DNA of 64,000 nucleotides from Thauera carbonicopians. Lineage in GTDB: Bacteria > Pseudomonadota > Gammaproteobacteria > Burkholderiales > Rhodocyclaceae. A model generated the notes under the pieces. The model made no database searches. It was given only the letters and a program-made list of their open reading frames with translations, and was not told the origin of the DNA. The first letter of the stretch is position 1; each line of letters opens with the position of its first letter. Shown in pieces: positions 1 to 11,300 of this stretch. Both the position numbers and the translations under genes were made by a program. The DNA is taken from positions 248,001-312,000 of the forward strand of contig NZ_JANUXN010000001.1 of the NCBI RefSeq assembly GCF_025699485.1, in the 5' to 3' direction.

Positions 1-46
1 GAAGAGGGATAATGTCCATCCGCGAATTGTGGAAGCCTGATCGCCG

Positions 47-775
47 ATGTCAATGCCCGATCTCTCCGCGTGGCTGGAAACGCCGCCGGGGCAGTACCTG
101 CTCGAATGGGAGCGAGCCGTGCTGGAGCGCATGGTGGCGGACATCTTCGGCTACAGGGCGGTGCAGATCGGCCTGCCCGGCCTGGATCTGCTGTCGGCCA
201 ATCGCATGCCTTTCCGCTTCGCCTGCGCCCGTACGGGGCCGGCGGCGGTGCTGGCGAACGAGTTCGAGCTGCCTTTCGCCAGCGCGAGCATCGATCTGGT
301 GCTGATGCCGCACGTGCTGGAGTTTTCCGCCGATCCACACCAGGTGCTGCGCGAGGTGGAGCGTGTGCTGGTGCCGGAAGGCAGCGTGGTGCTGAGCGGG
401 CTGAATCCGTTCAGCCTGTGGGGTCTGCGCCGGCTGGCGGCGCGTAGGGACGGCGTGTTGCCGTGGCGGGGCCAGTACCGGTCGGTGATGCGCATCAAGG
501 ACTGGCTGAAGCTGCTCGGCTTCGAGGTGCTGGCGGTCGAATCCGGCTGCCATGTGCCGGCGCTGAGCAGTGCGCCATGGTTCGAACGCCTGCGCTGGAT
601 GGATCGCGCCGGCGCGCGCTGGTGGCCGTTGCTGGGCGGGGTTTATCTGATGCATGGGGTGAAGCGGGTGCAGGGCATGCGCCTGATCATGCCGAAGTGG
701 CGCGAACGCAAGGCCGCCGCGAAACGAATTCCCGCCGTTGCCCAGCGCAACGGCGGCACGAGGAAAACGACATAG
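47..775 (+). CDS. SAM-dependent methyltransferase domain protein
   Basis: This 242-residue protein has the look of the class I methyltransferase (Methyltransf_11 type) usually found next to rnhA. A segment around residues 78-110 (FASASIDLVLMPHVLEF) matches the acidic-loop and post-motif region of these enzymes. The N-terminus lacks a clear glycine-rich SAM loop, so the substrate and even activity are uncertain. The stop codon directly abuts the rnhA start, so the two are probably co-transcribed. The start at 47 is followed by a second in-frame ATG at 53; either could be used. Chromosomal, not part of the inserted element. Confidence 0.75.
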   Translation: MSMPDLSAWLETPPGQYLLEWERAVLERMVADIFGYRAVQIGLPGLDLLSANRMPFRFACARTGPAAVLANEFELPFASASIDLVLMPHVLEFSADPHQVLREVERVLVPEGSVVLSGLNPFSLWGLRRLAARRDGVLPWRGQYRSVMRIKDWLKLLGFEVLAVESGCHVPALSSAPWFERLRWMDRAGARWWPLLGGVYLMHGVKRVQGMRLIMPKWRERKAAAKRIPAVAQRNGGTRKTT

Positions 776-1234
776 ATGGAAGAAGTGGATATCTACACCG
801 ACGGCGCCTGCAGCGGCAATCCGGGGCCCGGCGGCTGGGGTGCGATCCTGAGATCGGGCGCGCACGAGAAGGAAATCTGGGGCGGCGAGCCGGTGACGAC
901 CAACAACCGCATGGAACTGCTCGCCGTGATCCGTGCGCTCGAAACGCTGAAGCGGCCGGTGAGTGCCCGGGTGCATACCGACAGCCAGTACGTGCAGAAA
1001 GGCATTTCCGAGTGGATCCACGGCTGGAAGGCGCGCGGCTGGAAGACGGCCTCGAAGGAACCGGTCAAGAACGCCGACCTGTGGCGCGCGCTGGACGACG
1101 CGCAGGCAAAGCATCAGGTGAAATGGCTGTGGGTGAAGGGCCATGCCGGCCATGTGGAGAACGAGCGCGCGGATGCGCTGGCCCGCCGCGGCGTGGATGA
1201 GGTGCGCAAGACCGGCGCCACGGTCGAACCCTGA
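776..1234 (+). CDS. rnhA: Ribonuclease HI
   Basis: RNase HI cleaves the RNA strand of RNA-DNA hybrids and helps remove primers and R-loops. At 152 residues it has the usual bacterial length. The four metal-binding acids are visible as Asp9 ([11 protein letters not shown]), Glu47 (NNRMEL), Asp69 (HTDSQYV) and Asp133 (ENERADALA), each one residue off the E. coli numbering, and the catalytic His123 is in KGHAGH. The ATG follows the upstream stop without a gap and has a GAGG ribosome site about ten bases before it. dnaQ follows 20 bp downstream, the classic rnhA-dnaQ pairing. Confidence 0.97.
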   Translation: MEEVDIYTDGACSGNPGPGGWGAILRSGAHEKEIWGGEPVTTNNRMELLAVIRALETLKRPVSARVHTDSQYVQKGISEWIHGWKARGWKTASKEPVKNADLWRALDDAQAKHQVKWLWVKGHAGHVENERADALARRGVDEVRKTGATVEP

Positions 1235-1254
1235 GACGAAGGAAAGGAAAGAAC

Positions 1255-1974
1255 ATGCGACAGATCGTGCTCGATACCGAAACCACCGGCCTGGACTGGC
1301 GCAACGGTGATCGTGTGATCGAAATCGGCTGCGTCGAGCTGCTGAACCGCAGCCTCACCGGCCGCCATTTCCACGTCTACCTGAACCCGGAGCGCGGCAT
1401 CGACGCCGAAGCGGTGGCGGTGCACGGCATCACCGAGGAGTTCCTCGCCGACAAGCCGAAATTCGCCGACGTTGCCGCCGATTTCGAGGATTTCGTCCGC
1501 GATGCCGAGCTGGTCATCCACAACGCCAGCTTCGACGTCGGTTTCCTCGACAACGAATTGAGCCTGCTCGGGCGCGACAAGCTCAAGCGCTTGTGCGCCG
1601 GCGTCATCGACACACTGAAGCTCGCCAAGGAACAGAATCCGGGCAAGAAGGCTTCGCTCGACGCCTTGTGCGATCGCTACGAGATCGACAACGGCCACCG
1701 TGAGCTGCACGGCGCGCTGCTGGACGCGGAATTGCTGGCCGAAGTCTACCTGGCGATGACCCGCGGCCAGGAAAGCCTGATCATGGCGCTCGACGACGAG
1801 CCCGCGATGCACGCGGCCGATGCCGGCGGCGTGCCGAGGGCGCGCGTGGCGGTGAAGGTGCTGCGGGCTTCCGGCGAGGAACTGCAGGCGCACGACAGCG
1901 TGCTGGCCGACATCGCCAAGGCCAACAAGGGCTTGTGCCTGTGGCTGCCGCCCGAGGAGCCGGCGGCAGCCTGA
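1255..1974 (+). CDS. dnaQ: DNA polymerase III epsilon subunit, 3'-5' exonuclease
   Basis: This is the proofreading subunit of the replicative polymerase. All exonuclease motifs are present: Exo I DTETTGLD with Asp7 and Glu9, Exo II HNASFDVGFLD with Asp94, and Exo III HGALLDAEL with His152 and Asp157. The length of 239 residues is normal. A C-terminal stretch after residue 175 corresponds to the part that contacts the alpha subunit. The gene is preceded by a GGAAAGGAAAG ribosome site. The HGITEEFLADKP and YLAMTRGQESL segments resemble betaproteobacterial homologues as I remember them. Confidence 0.97.
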   Translation: MRQIVLDTETTGLDWRNGDRVIEIGCVELLNRSLTGRHFHVYLNPERGIDAEAVAVHGITEEFLADKPKFADVAADFEDFVRDAELVIHNASFDVGFLDNELSLLGRDKLKRLCAGVIDTLKLAKEQNPGKKASLDALCDRYEIDNGHRELHGALLDAELLAEVYLAMTRGQESLIMALDDEPAMHAADAGGVPRARVAVKVLRASGEELQAHDSVLADIAKANKGLCLWLPPEEPAAA

Positions 1975-1989
1975 GGCAGGGCGCCGGGC

Positions 1990-2760
1990 TTACAGCCGCA
2001 GGCTGCCGCCCGGTACGCTGCCCGACTGTTCCAGGCGGGTGATCGTCGACCCGAGGTCGAGGCCGGTGGCAGTCTTCAGCAGGCGGGCGCGCTCGCGCAG
2101 TTCGGCCAGCGGGCGTTCGATCGCTTCGCCGTCGGCGGCGAAGGCGACGACGTTGCCGCTGTCGCAGGAAGGAAAGGCGACGACGCGGTCGTCGAAGGCT
2201 TTTTGCAGGCGCTCGAGACTGGCCTTGTAACCGCGCGAGCGGCCGAACAGGTTGACCGCCATCAGGCCCCGGCCGGACAGGCGCGAGCGCACTGCCTGGT
2301 AGAAGGGCAGGGTGTCCAGCGGACCGGCGCGGGCGTTGCGGTCGAAGCCGTCGACCAGGATGTAGTCCCAGCTCTCGTCCTTTTCCAGCACGTATTGCGC
2401 GCCGCAGCCGAGGTGGATCGAGAAGCGCGCATCCTCGGCCGGCAGCTTGAAGAACTGGCGCGCGGCGGCAACCACCGCAGGGGCGATCTCGACCACCCTG
2501 ATCCGCGCCTGCGGACAGTGGTGATGGACGAACTTCGCCAGCGAGGCCGCGCCGAGACCGATGATCAGCACCTTCTTCGGCCACTGGCCGGCGTCTTCTG
2601 CAAGGCCGTCGCGTAGCAGCAGGCCGGCCATCATCTCGCGGGTGTAGGCCAGCTCCAGTGCATTGGGCTTGCGGATTCGCATCGCGCCCTGCACCCAGTC
2701 CGAGCCGAAGTGCAGGTAGCGCACGCCGGCTTGTTCGGAAATGTCGATCGGTGTGTTCAT
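1990..2760 (-). CDS. Spermidine synthase-like methyltransferase-fold protein
   Basis: The 256-residue product has a SAM-type nucleotide loop (VLIIGLGAASLAKF, about residues 64-77), a following acidic motif (VRVVEIAP) and the DYILVDGFD segment expected of polyamine aminopropyltransferase-fold proteins. Such shortened spermidine synthase relatives are common beside mutS or other housekeeping genes and often lack the decarboxy-SAM specificity residues, so true spermidine synthase activity is not claimed. It lies 7 bp downstream of mutS on the same strand and is probably read from the same transcript. Confidence 0.75.
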   Translation of the reverse strand: MNTPIDISEQAGVRYLHFGSDWVQGAMRIRKPNALELAYTREMMAGLLLRDGLAEDAGQWPKKVLIIGLGAASLAKFVHHHCPQARIRVVEIAPAVVAAARQFFKLPAEDARFSIHLGCGAQYVLEKDESWDYILVDGFDRNARAGPLDTLPFYQAVRSRLSGRGLMAVNLFGRSRGYKASLERLQKAFDDRVVAFPSCDSGNVVAFAADGEAIERPLAELRERARLLKTATGLDLGSTITRLEQSGSVPGGSLRL

Positions 2761-2767
2761 GGTCCGC

Positions 2768-5428
2768 TCAGGAAGCCAGGCGCTTCAGCGCGTACAGGCG
2801 CTCGAGCGCTTCGCGCGGCGTCAGCGCATCGGGGTCGAGCGCAGCGAGTTCGGTCAGCACCGGGTGCGACAGCGGTTCGGCTTCCGGCTCGGGCAGCGAG
2901 GCGAAGAGATCGGCCTGCGGTCCGGCGTGGATCTCGCGGTTCTCCAGCGTACGCAGGCGGCGGCGGGCGTCGCGGATCACCGGCGCCGGGATGCCGGCCA
3001 GCGCGGCGACCTCGATCCCGTAGCTCTGGCTCGCCGGGCCTTCCTCCAGTGCGTGCAGGAAGACGATGCGGTGGCCGTGCTCGACGGCGTCGAGGTGTAC
3101 GTTGGCACACTCGGGGTAGTCGGTATTGAGCCGGGTCAGCTCGAAGTAGTGGGTGGCGAACAGCGTCAGGCTGCGGTTCTTTTCCAGCAACTGGCGGGCG
3201 ATCGCGGCGGCCAGCGCGAGGCCGTCGAAAGTCGAGGTGCCGCGGCCGATCTCGTCCATCAGCACCAGGCTGTGTTCGGTGGCGCCATGCAGGATGGCGG
3301 CGGCTTCGGTCATCTCGACCATGAAGGTCGAACGCCCCGAGGCGAGGTCGTCCGAGGCGCCGATGCGGGTGAAGATCGCATCCAGCGGGCCGAGTTCGGC
3401 GACGTCCGCCGGCACGAAGCTGCCGATGTGGGCGAGCAGACAGATCAGCGCCACCTGGCGCATGAAGGTCGATTTACCGCCCATGTTGGGGCCGGTGATC
3501 ATCAGCATGCGGCGGGTGGCCGCCAGGCGCGCGTCGTTGCGGATGAAGTTCTCGACCTGGCGCTCGACCACCGGATGGCGGCCGCCGGCGATGTCCACGC
3601 CGGGCGTGTCGCGGAAACGCGGACGGACGTAGCCGTAGCGCAGCGCGGCTTCGGCGAAGGCAGCGAGGCCGTCCAGCAGTGCCAGCGCGCGGGCGATGCG
3701 CTGCAGGACCGGGATGTGGCCGGCCAGGGTGTCGAGGATCGCCTCGTACAGCAGCTTCTCGCGCGCCAGGGCGCGCTCCTGCGCCGACAAGGCCTTGTCC
3801 TCGAAAGCCTTCAGCTCGGGCGTGATGTAGCGCTCGGCGTTCTTCAGCGTCTGGCGGCGGCGGTAGTCGTCCGGCACCTTTTCGCTGTTGGCGCGGCTGA
3901 CTTCGATGTAGAAGCCATGCACGCGGTTGAACTCCACCTTCAGGTTGGGGATGCCGCTGCGTTCGCGCTCGCGCGCTTCGAGCGCCAGCAGGAATTCGCC
4001 GCAGTTGCTCTGGATGTCGCGCAGTTCGTCCAGCTCGGCATCGTAGCCGGCGGCGATCACGCCGCCGTCGCGCACCATCGCGGCAGGTTCGGCGGCGATC
4101 GCGCGTTGCAGCAGCTCGAGCGCGTCGGGGGCGATTTCCAGCGCATCGCGGATCTCGCACAGCAGCGGCGTGCCGCAGCCGTGCAGCGCGGCGCCCAGCT
4201 CCGGCAGCCGGGCCAGGCTTTCGCGCAGTGCCGACAGGTCGCGCGGCCTGGCGCTGCGCAGCGCGATGCGGGCGGTGATGCGATCGACGTCGGCCACGCC
4301 GCGCAGCGCGGCGCGCACGGCGGCGGTGTTGCGTCCGCTGCGATCGTCATCGCGGCTGGAGGGCTCGTCGCCGAGGCCGGTGGAAAACCCTTCCACCAGC
4401 TCCGCCACCGCGGCCTGGCGTGTGGCCGGCACGGTACGGTCGCGCAGCGGGTGGTGCAGGGCGTGGCGCAGCCAGCGCGAGCCCATGCTGGTGACGCAGG
4501 TGTCGAGCAGCGACAGCAGCGTCGGTGAGGCTTCGCCGCGCAAGGTCTCGGTCAGTTCCAGGTTGCGCCGGGTGGCGGCGTCCAGCCGCAGGTATTCGGA
4601 TTCGCGCTCGACGGTGAGGCCGGTGACGTGGGCAAGCGTCTGGCGTTGGGTGGCCTGGGCGTAGTCGTACAGCGCCGCCGCCGCGCCGAGCGCCACCGGC
4701 AGCTCTTCGACGCCGAAGCCGACCAGGTCGCGGGTGCCGAAATGCGTGGTCAGCAGCCGGGTGCCGGTCTCGGCGTCGAACTGCCAGTCGGCCAGCCGCC
4801 GCAGCGCCGGCGCCAGGGTGTCGAGCAGGGGCAGCGACAGGCCGTCCGGAATCAGCACTTCGGCCGGGCGCAGGCGCTCGAACTGCGCCTGCAGGGTCTC
4901 GGACGGGCACTGCATCAGGCGGAAGTCGCCGTTGGCGAGGTTCAGCCAGGCCAGGCCGAGCACGCCCCGGTGCAGGTTGGCCGCCAGCAGCAATGCATCA
5001 CGGCGGTCGTCGAGCAGCGCGGCGTCGGTCAGCGTGCCGGGGGTGACGATGCGGCTGACGGCGCGCTCCATCGGCCCCTTGGTGGCACCGGGTTCGCCGA
5101 CCTGCTCGGCAATGACCACCGCCTCGCCGAGCTTGACCAGCCGCGCCAGGTATTGCTCGACGGCGTGGAAGGGTACGCCCGCCATCTTGATCGGTTGGCC
5201 ATTGGACTGTCCTCGCGTGGTCAGCGTGATGTCGAGCAGGCGCGCCGCCTTTTCCGCATCGTCGAAGAACAGCTCGTAGAAATCGCCCATGCGGTAGAAC
5301 AGCAAGGTGTCGGGGTGTTGCTGCTTTATGCGGATGTACTGCTGCATAAGTGGCGTATGGTCTTGCCCTTCCTTGTCAGGCTTGGTTATACCCTTGTTAT
5401 TCAATGACATAGAAGGTTGATCGGTCAT
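2768..5428 (-). CDS. mutS: DNA mismatch repair protein MutS
   Basis: MutS recognises base mismatches and small loops and recruits MutL. The mismatch-binding Phe-X-Glu lies in the N-terminal domain ([11 protein letters not shown]), and the C-terminal ATPase has the Walker [11 protein letters not shown], the DEIGRGTST signature and the ATHYFEL switch. The product is about 886 residues from the ATG at 5428, or 880 from the ATG at 5410; neither start has a good ribosome site. The first 20 or so codons are AT-rich and unlike the rest of the gene, because the integrated element replaces the original 5' end and supplies the upstream DNA. Mismatch repair should be intact at protein level, but its promoter and start are now element-derived. 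Confidence 0.95.
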   Translation of the reverse strand: MTDQPSMSLNNKGITKPDKEGQDHTPLMQQYIRIKQQHPDTLLFYRMGDFYELFFDDAEKAARLLDITLTTRGQSNGQPIKMAGVPFHAVEQYLARLVKLGEAVVIAEQVGEPGATKGPMERAVSRIVTPGTLTDAALLDDRRDALLLAANLHRGVLGLAWLNLANGDFRLMQCPSETLQAQFERLRPAEVLIPDGLSLPLLDTLAPALRRLADWQFDAETGTRLLTTHFGTRDLVGFGVEELPVALGAAAALYDYAQATQRQTLAHVTGLTVERESEYLRLDAATRRNLELTETLRGEASPTLLSLLDTCVTSMGSRWLRHALHHPLRDRTVPATRQAAVAELVEGFSTGLGDEPSSRDDDRSGRNTAAVRAALRGVADVDRITARIALRSARPRDLSALRESLARLPELGAALHGCGTPLLCEIRDALEIAPDALELLQRAIAAEPAAMVRDGGVIAAGYDAELDELRDIQSNCGEFLLALEARERERSGIPNLKVEFNRVHGFYIEVSRANSEKVPDDYRRRQTLKNAERYITPELKAFEDKALSAQERALAREKLLYEAILDTLAGHIPVLQRIARALALLDGLAAFAEAALRYGYVRPRFRDTPGVDIAGGRHPVVERQVENFIRNDARLAATRRMLMITGPNMGGKSTFMRQVALICLLAHIGSFVPADVAELGPLDAIFTRIGASDDLASGRSTFMVEMTEAAAILHGATEHSLVLMDEIGRGTSTFDGLALAAAIARQLLEKNRSLTLFATHYFELTRLNTDYPECANVHLDAVEHGHRIVFLHALEEGPASQSYGIEVAALAGIPAPVIRDARRRLRTLENREIHAGPQADLFASLPEPEAEPLSHPVLTELAALDPDALTPREALERLYALKRLAS

Positions 5429-5440
5429 GATTGAGCGGTT
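5330..5440. other. Probable left attachment junction of the integrated element, in the mutS 5' end
   Basis: Composition changes sharply here. Downstream in mutS, from the HTPLMQQY codons on, sequence is GC-rich and conserved; upstream the codons for a non-conserved leader ([15 protein letters not shown]) are AT-rich, and beyond them lies the integrase gene. This is what is expected when a tyrosine recombinase integrates into the beginning of an open reading frame and the attachment core preserves the first conserved codons. The exact core cannot be fixed because the right junction is outside the window. Confidence 0.55.
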
Positions 5441-5474
5441 GTGTTGTGTCTCGGTGTCGCAGGTTGTGTCGTTT

Positions 5475-5496
5475 TCTTTTGCCATTCTTTTGCCAC
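5475..5496 (+). repeat. Tandem 11-bp direct repeat in the int-mutS intergenic region
   Basis: Two adjacent copies of TCTTTTGCCA(T/C) lie between the divergent mutS and integrase genes. Their position next to the presumed attachment site suggests arm-type recombinase sites or a regulator site, but nothing beyond position supports this. Confidence 0.4.
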
Positions 5497-5569
5497 GAAA
5501 CCGCAAGTCCCTGAAATGGGCTGGATTTGGCAAAAGTCCAAGAAATCGGCCTTTGAGGGTTCCTGTGTC

Positions 5570-7588
5570 ATGGCAAATGAAAAGCGGGTTTATTATGCGG
5601 GTGTCGTGGAGTTAGAAGGGGAGTGTGGCGTGGGGAAGCCAGACGGCCAGCAGCGGGGTCAACGCTATCACTTGACCCAGAACCAGTTGCGGAAACTGAC
5701 TCCCTTCGAGAAGCCGGCCATTGACGTGGCGACGGGGCGAACCCGGTTAGTCGAACATGACGGCACGCCCTATCGGTTTCTCCTGGCGATCGCCGGGGAC
5801 GCAACACCAGGGCAGAGGGGCCTGTCTGGCTTTGGGGTGCGGGTCGGCAAGACCAAGAACACCTATGAAGTCCAGACCGGGACGGGCGTGGGTACCCAGA
5901 CCAAGCGCGAGACCTTGGGGACTGTCCTTGAACTGACGATGGAAGAAGCGCTGGCCAAGGCCCTGGCCAGCCGCAAGTCGGTGCGGGTCGATGGAGAGAC
6001 CCCTAAAAAGAAGGAGCGCCGACATAAGGAAGCCCAGGCAAGACGATCGATCACGGTCCGGGCCTGCTTGGCACGCTATATCGCGCACCTGCATTCCAAC
6101 ATGACCAATGGAACGATCAAGCCCAGTAGCGTCGAGGCGGTGCGGGCCAGCCTGCGCCGGATCGAACGGAAGGAGGTGGGCTTGGCCGACAAGGAAGTGC
6201 GGAAACTGGTGGATAATCTGAAAGAGGGCACGATCCAGACCCACCCCATGATCGAGGCGTGGAACGCCTGCCGGGTGGCTTGTATGGATCGCTCCAACCT
6301 GTTCAATGACGACCAGAAGAAGGTCTTGAAGGCGGCTGGGGAGTGGTGGAAGTTGTCGGCCTCGCAGATAGAAGCCTTGGGGTTCAAGGGGCGCCATATT
6401 CAGCGCGCCTTGTCGGCTGGACTGGCCGCGACCGAACACACCTTCGGCGATATCCACCGGGCAATCCGGATGGTCATCGAGGAAGAGGCAGATACCGCGG
6501 CGCTTGAGCGGCGCGAGCCCGAGTTGAAAGTCGATCCGACCAAGATCCTGTTCAAGGAAGGGTATTTCCGCGACCACACCCAGTTGCGCGCCCACTACCG
6601 TAAGGCCAGGGTGCGCAATCCGTTGGGCGAGGCCGAGGACGACCAGTCCTTGCAGCGCACCATGAAGGCGCTGATCCAACGCCGGGAGGCGTTCACCGAT
6701 CCCAGCCAGCGCGTGGGCGTGGACTATCTGTTCATCGTCATGTTGTGGGGCCTGCGCCGCAATGAAGGTGCGGTGCTGCGCTGGTACCAGGACTGCACGG
6801 AAACGCAGTTGGTGCATGAGGAAGTGTCCTGGGTCTGGTTGGCACCGACGCCAGAGGACAAGAACCCCACCACCGGACGGCGCGGCTCCCAAGCCTTCCT
6901 CCACGACACCAAGACCGGTGTCGTCCAATACATTCCGATTGCCTACTTTGCCGAGCGGATTTTGCGGTGGCGCTGGGACGATCGCCTGGACACGCTGGAG
7001 AACTATGACGAGCGCTTGGCCAAGGCCAAGGCGCAACTGGCGGACGCCAAGAAGCGCACGATCGACGAAGTGAAGTTGGCCCTGTACCGCAAAGCCATCG
7101 AGCGCGAGGAAGCCCGTCGACGCAACGCCATCTGGGTCTTTCCCGCCCGATCGACCAAGGCGAAGGACGGGCATTACAAGGACAGCAAATCGCTGTTGAA
7201 GAACCTGCGGATCGAGACCGGGCGGCTGGACCTGGCCAACGATATCGACGTGAACCTGACGGCCCACGACTTCCGGCGCACCATGGGCCGGTTCGCGTCC
7301 AAGCACCTGTCGGGGCGTATGTCGTCCGAACTGATCCGGCACTTCCGCGCCAAGGGCAAGGATGGCGACGACCAGATGGAAGACAACACGGCCCGGTATT
7401 ACAGCGACCAGGAATGGTCCGACGTGCGAGCCGCCATGGCGACGGTGGAGGACGCTATGATCCGGACAAGTCCCCGGGTCTGGAACCGCTTGCGCGGGCC
7501 TGACCGCCCGGAGAAGGACGAGGCGAACGATCCGCCTGTTGTTCTGGCGTGGACCCATCGATCGCAGGGGGAGAGCGAAGAAGAATGA
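5570..7588 (+). CDS. Tyrosine recombinase / site-specific integrase, long form
   Basis: The catalytic half shows the tyrosine recombinase set: Arg in GLRRNEG (about residue 396), His-X-X-Arg in HDFRR (His566, Arg569) and the nucleophile in ARYYSD (Tyr610 or 611). At 672 residues it is much longer than phage integrases, with a large N-terminal region that probably binds arm sites. The start at 5570 was chosen because it follows a GAGGG ribosome site by ten bases; an upstream in-frame ATG at 5441 would only add a non-conserved segment. It is divergent from mutS and directly at the junction, so it is the likely enzyme for integration at mutS. It overlaps the next gene by an ATGA. Confidence 0.9.
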   Translation: MANEKRVYYAGVVELEGECGVGKPDGQQRGQRYHLTQNQLRKLTPFEKPAIDVATGRTRLVEHDGTPYRFLLAIAGDATPGQRGLSGFGVRVGKTKNTYEVQTGTGVGTQTKRETLGTVLELTMEEALAKALASRKSVRVDGETPKKKERRHKEAQARRSITVRACLARYIAHLHSNMTNGTIKPSSVEAVRASLRRIERKEVGLADKEVRKLVDNLKEGTIQTHPMIEAWNACRVACMDRSNLFNDDQKKVLKAAGEWWKLSASQIEALGFKGRHIQRALSAGLAATEHTFGDIHRAIRMVIEEEADTAALERREPELKVDPTKILFKEGYFRDHTQLRAHYRKARVRNPLGEAEDDQSLQRTMKALIQRREAFTDPSQRVGVDYLFIVMLWGLRRNEGAVLRWYQDCTETQLVHEEVSWVWLAPTPEDKNPTTGRRGSQAFLHDTKTGVVQYIPIAYFAERILRWRWDDRLDTLENYDERLAKAKAQLADAKKRTIDEVKLALYRKAIEREEARRRNAIWVFPARSTKAKDGHYKDSKSLLKNLRIETGRLDLANDIDVNLTAHDFRRTMGRFASKHLSGRMSSELIRHFRAKGKDGDDQMEDNTARYYSDQEWSDVRAAMATVEDAMIRTSPRVWNRLRGPDRPEKDEANDPPVVLAWTHRSQGESEEE

Positions 7589-8319
7589 CCACCATTCCGG
7601 TTGCTCGGAGTGTCGAGGCGCTTGACGCGGATATTGCGTCGCGCAACGCCAAACTCGATGACGAAATCCAACGCGCCAAGGCGGGAACCTTGGCGCAGTT
7701 GTCCCAGCCCGCGGCACTGCGGTTCCTGGGGATTTCTCGCAGCACCCTGTACCGCATGATCCAGGCCGGCGACGGGCCGCCCCACGTCAAACGCCCAGGA
7801 TCCAGCCGATCGCAGAACGAACGTCTCTACTTTCCGTTCAACGACCTGAAAACCTGGCAGGACGCGCGAACGCACTTCGATAGTCCGGAAGTACGTGAGC
7901 AACACCGGGAAGAAGCCAAGCGCAATGCACTACGCGCTGAACTTGCCGAAATGGAAGCCCGTGCTGCCTCACTGCGCAAGGCGCTCCGCGAGAGTGGCGA
8001 TCGCCGGATCATGGCCTTCGATAGCCTGGCGTCCGCCGCTGAACCCCATCCCTGGATCTTCGATGGCGAGCGCCTGTTGGGCCACGCCCTTGTTGTATCC
8101 GACGACGACTTGGAAGACGGCGAACTGGTCTGGTTGGCGCTGGACGAGGCTCTGCTGGAGGACTGGGTCGACCTGGAACGCCATGAGCATTTCACCGCCG
8201 CCTATGTGGCCGCATTGAACCAGTCGATCCAGCGCGCCGAAAGCCACCACAAACGCCTACGGCTGATGGCCGAGGTGGGTAAACACACTAACGATCGCGC
8301 TGTTCGGCGCGACCTCTGA
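7585..8319 (+). CDS. HTH protein with excisionase-like N-terminal domain, possible recombination directionality factor or regulator
   Basis: The 244-residue product carries a MerR/excisionase-type helix-turn-helix near residues 40-90 (ALRFLGISRSTLYRMIQ), followed by a charged coiled-coil-like helix (about residues 108-140) and an acidic C-terminal half of no recognised family. It starts inside the integrase stop (ATGA), so the two are translationally coupled. That pairing fits an excision factor or integrase partner, but the long C-terminal part is unusual for a simple Xis. The Type ISP gene follows after 14 bp and may share the transcript. Confidence 0.6.
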   Translation: MTTIPVARSVEALDADIASRNAKLDDEIQRAKAGTLAQLSQPAALRFLGISRSTLYRMIQAGDGPPHVKRPGSSRSQNERLYFPFNDLKTWQDARTHFDSPEVREQHREEAKRNALRAELAEMEARAASLRKALRESGDRRIMAFDSLASAAEPHPWIFDGERLLGHALVVSDDDLEDGELVWLALDEALLEDWVDLERHEHFTAAYVAALNQSIQRAESHHKRLRLMAEVGKHTNDRAVRRDL

Positions 8320-8333
8320 TCTACGAGACCACC

Positions 8334-11300
8334 ATGGCGGAAACCACCATTCACCACATCCTCGACGAACTCGCCGAGGCCGCAACGGACCACCGGGACA
8401 AGGGCGGCAAGTTCGAGCGCCTGATCAAGGCGTACCTGACCACCGATCCCCTGTACGTCTCGCGCTTCTCCGACGTGTGGCTGTGGACCGAATGGCCAGA
8501 CCGCGGTGGCAAGGGTGATACCGGTATTGACCTGGTGGCCAAGGAACGCGACACCGGGGCGCTGGTGGCGATCCAGTGCAAGTTCTATACGCCGACCTAC
8601 TACCTGCAGAAGGGCGATATCGACTCGTTCTTTACCGCGTCGGGCAAGGCACCGTTCGCCTCGCGCCTGATCGTCTCCACGACCGACAAGTGGAGCAAGC
8701 ACGCCGAAGACGCGCTGGAAGCCCAGCAGATCCCCTGTGCGCGCTTGCGCGTCCAGGATCTGGAAGACAGCGCGGTCGACTGGTCGAAGTTCTCGCTGGC
8801 CAAGCCCGACCATGTCGTGCTGCGCAACAAGAAGAAGCCGTTCAAGCACCAGCAGGCCGCGCTCAAGGCCGTGGCCAAGGGCTTTGCCGAGCATGAGCGC
8901 GGCAAGTTGATCATGGCCTGCGGGACGGGCAAGACCTTTACCAGCCTGAAAATCGTGGAGCAGGAAACGCCCAGCAATGGCCTGGTGCTGTTCCTGGTGC
9001 CCTCTATTTCCTTGCTGTCCCAGACGCTCAAAGAGTGGACGGCCCAGGCCACGGACGAGATCCGCGCGTTCGCCGTGTGTTCCGACACCAAGGTGGGCAA
9101 GCACTCCGAAGATATCGCCGTCCACGACCTGGCGTTCCCGGCCACCACCGACGCCAAGCGCCTGGGGTTGGCGATGGCCGCACGCCCCAAAGGTGATACG
9201 CGCCGCACCGTCATCTTCTCCACCTACCAGTCGATCGACGTCATCTCACAGGCCCAGAAGAAGCATGGGGTAGGGGAGTTCGACCTGATCGTCTGCGACG
9301 AAGCGCACCGCACCACGGGCGTGACCTTGGCGGACGACGACGAAAGCGCGTTCGTCCGGGTCCACAAGCCCGAGTTCCTGGCAGCCAAGCACCGGCTGTA
9401 CATGACGGCCACACCCAAGATCTACGCCGACGAGTCCAAGACCAAGGCCGACGAGGCCGGCGCCGAAATCGCCTCGATGGATAACGAGGCCTTGTTCGGT
9501 CCCGAGTTCCACCGGTTGGGGTTCGGCGAGGCCGTTTCCCAGGGCTTGCTGGCCGACTACAAGGTGATGGTGCTCGCGGTGGACGAGAAGTCCGTGTCCA
9601 AGACCTTCCAGTCCCAGTTGGCCGACGAGAACAAGGAACTGAACCTTGACGACGTGGTCAAGATCGTTGGGTGCTGGAACGGCTTGTCCAAGCGGCTTCA
9701 AGCCACCGAGGGCGACAACACCGCAACGCTGGATCCCCATCCCATGCGACGGGCCGTGGCCTTTGCGAGGGATATCAAGTCATCCAAGCACCTGGCCAAG
9801 TTGTTCCCCGAAGTGGTCGACCAGTACATCGACGGCCAGGAAGAAGACCTGTTGCGGTGCGAAGTCGAACATGTCGACGGCACCTACAACGTCCTGCTGC
9901 GCAACCAGAAACTGGACTGGTTGAAAGAGGACGCCGAAGGCAACACCTGCCGGATCCTGTCCAACGCTCGCTGCCTGTCCGAAGGTGTGGACGTGCCGGC
10001 GCTCGACGCCGTGCTGTTCCTCAATCCGCGCGACAGTGTCGTGGACGTGGTCCAGTCGGTGGGCCGCGTCATGCGCCGCGCCGAAGGCAAGAAGTACGGC
10101 TACATCATCCTGCCCATCGGCGTGCCCGCGGACCTCACGCCCGAAGAGGCGTTGAAGGACAACAAGAAGTACAAGGTGGTCTGGCAGGTGCTGCAAGCCC
10201 TGCGTGCCCACGACGATCGGTTCAACGCCCTGATTAACAAGATCGACCTGAACAAGGATCCGGGCGCGGGCAAGATCAATGTCATTGGCGTGGGCGGGAA
10301 GAAGCCTGGCACCGAAGGCAAGGACGGCAAGGAAGGGCAAGCCGGCCAGCAGATCGGGTTCGCCTTCCCGCACTTGGACGAGTGGCGCAACGCCATCTTT
10401 GCCAAGATCGTCCAGAAGGTCGGCACCAGGAAGTACCTGGAACAGTGGGCGGGCAAGGTCGCCGATATCGCCCAGCGCCATATCGACCGGATCACGCTCT
10501 TGTTGGCCGACCCCGAGAGCAAGGCCAGCAAGGCGTTTGCCCGGTTCCTCAAAGGTCTGCACAAGAACATCAATCCGTCGATCACCAAGGACGACGCGAT
10601 TGAAATGCTGGCCCAACACCTGATCACCAAGCCCGTATTCGAGGCGTTGTTCGAGAACTACAAGTTCTCCCAGAACAACCCCGTGTCCATTTCCATGGAC
10701 AAGGTCTTGAAGGTGCTGGAAGACCAGGCGCTCGACAAGGAAACCGAGAGCCTGGACAAGTTCTACAACGACGTGAGGCTGCGTGTGGAAGGCGTGGACA
10801 ACGCCGAGGGCAAGCAGAAGGTCATTACAGAACTGTATGACAAGTTCTTTGCCATCGCCTTCAAGAAAATGGCCGATCGATTGGGGATCGTCTACACCCC
10901 CGTGCCCGTGGTGGACTTCATCATCAAGTCCGCCGACGAAGCCTTGCGCGCAGAGTTCGGCCAGGGGCTGGCCGACGAGGGTGTGCATATCCTCGACCCG
11001 TTCACCGGTACCGGCACCTTCCTGGTGCGCCTGCTGCAGTCGGGCCTGATCCCGCCCGAGGACGCCAAGCGCAAGTTCCAGCGGGAGTTGCACGCCAACG
11101 AAATCGTGCTGCTCGCGTACTACATCGCCGCGATCAATATCGAAGAGGCTTACCATGGCTTGACGGGCGGCGATTACACCCCGTTCGACGGCATTGTGCT
11201 GACCGACACCTTCCAGTTGGGCGAAGAGGAAGGGCAGTTCGAGGAAGTCTTTCCCGAGAACGACAAGCGCGCCAAGCGCCAGAAGAAGACCGAGATCCGT

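Noticed and set aside
2741-4528. Long 595-codon frame antisense to mutS
   Set aside because: It is the shadow of the high-GC mutS codon pattern; the composition is rich in Arg, Gln, Ala and Val with no motif, and MutS is certain on the other strand.
5330-5570. tRNA gene as integration target
   Set aside because: No tRNA-like sequence is present at the junction; the boundary is in mutS.
5747-7717. 656-codon minus-strand frame across the integrase gene
   Set aside because: The plus-strand integrase has its full catalytic set; the minus frame is a low-complexity shadow.
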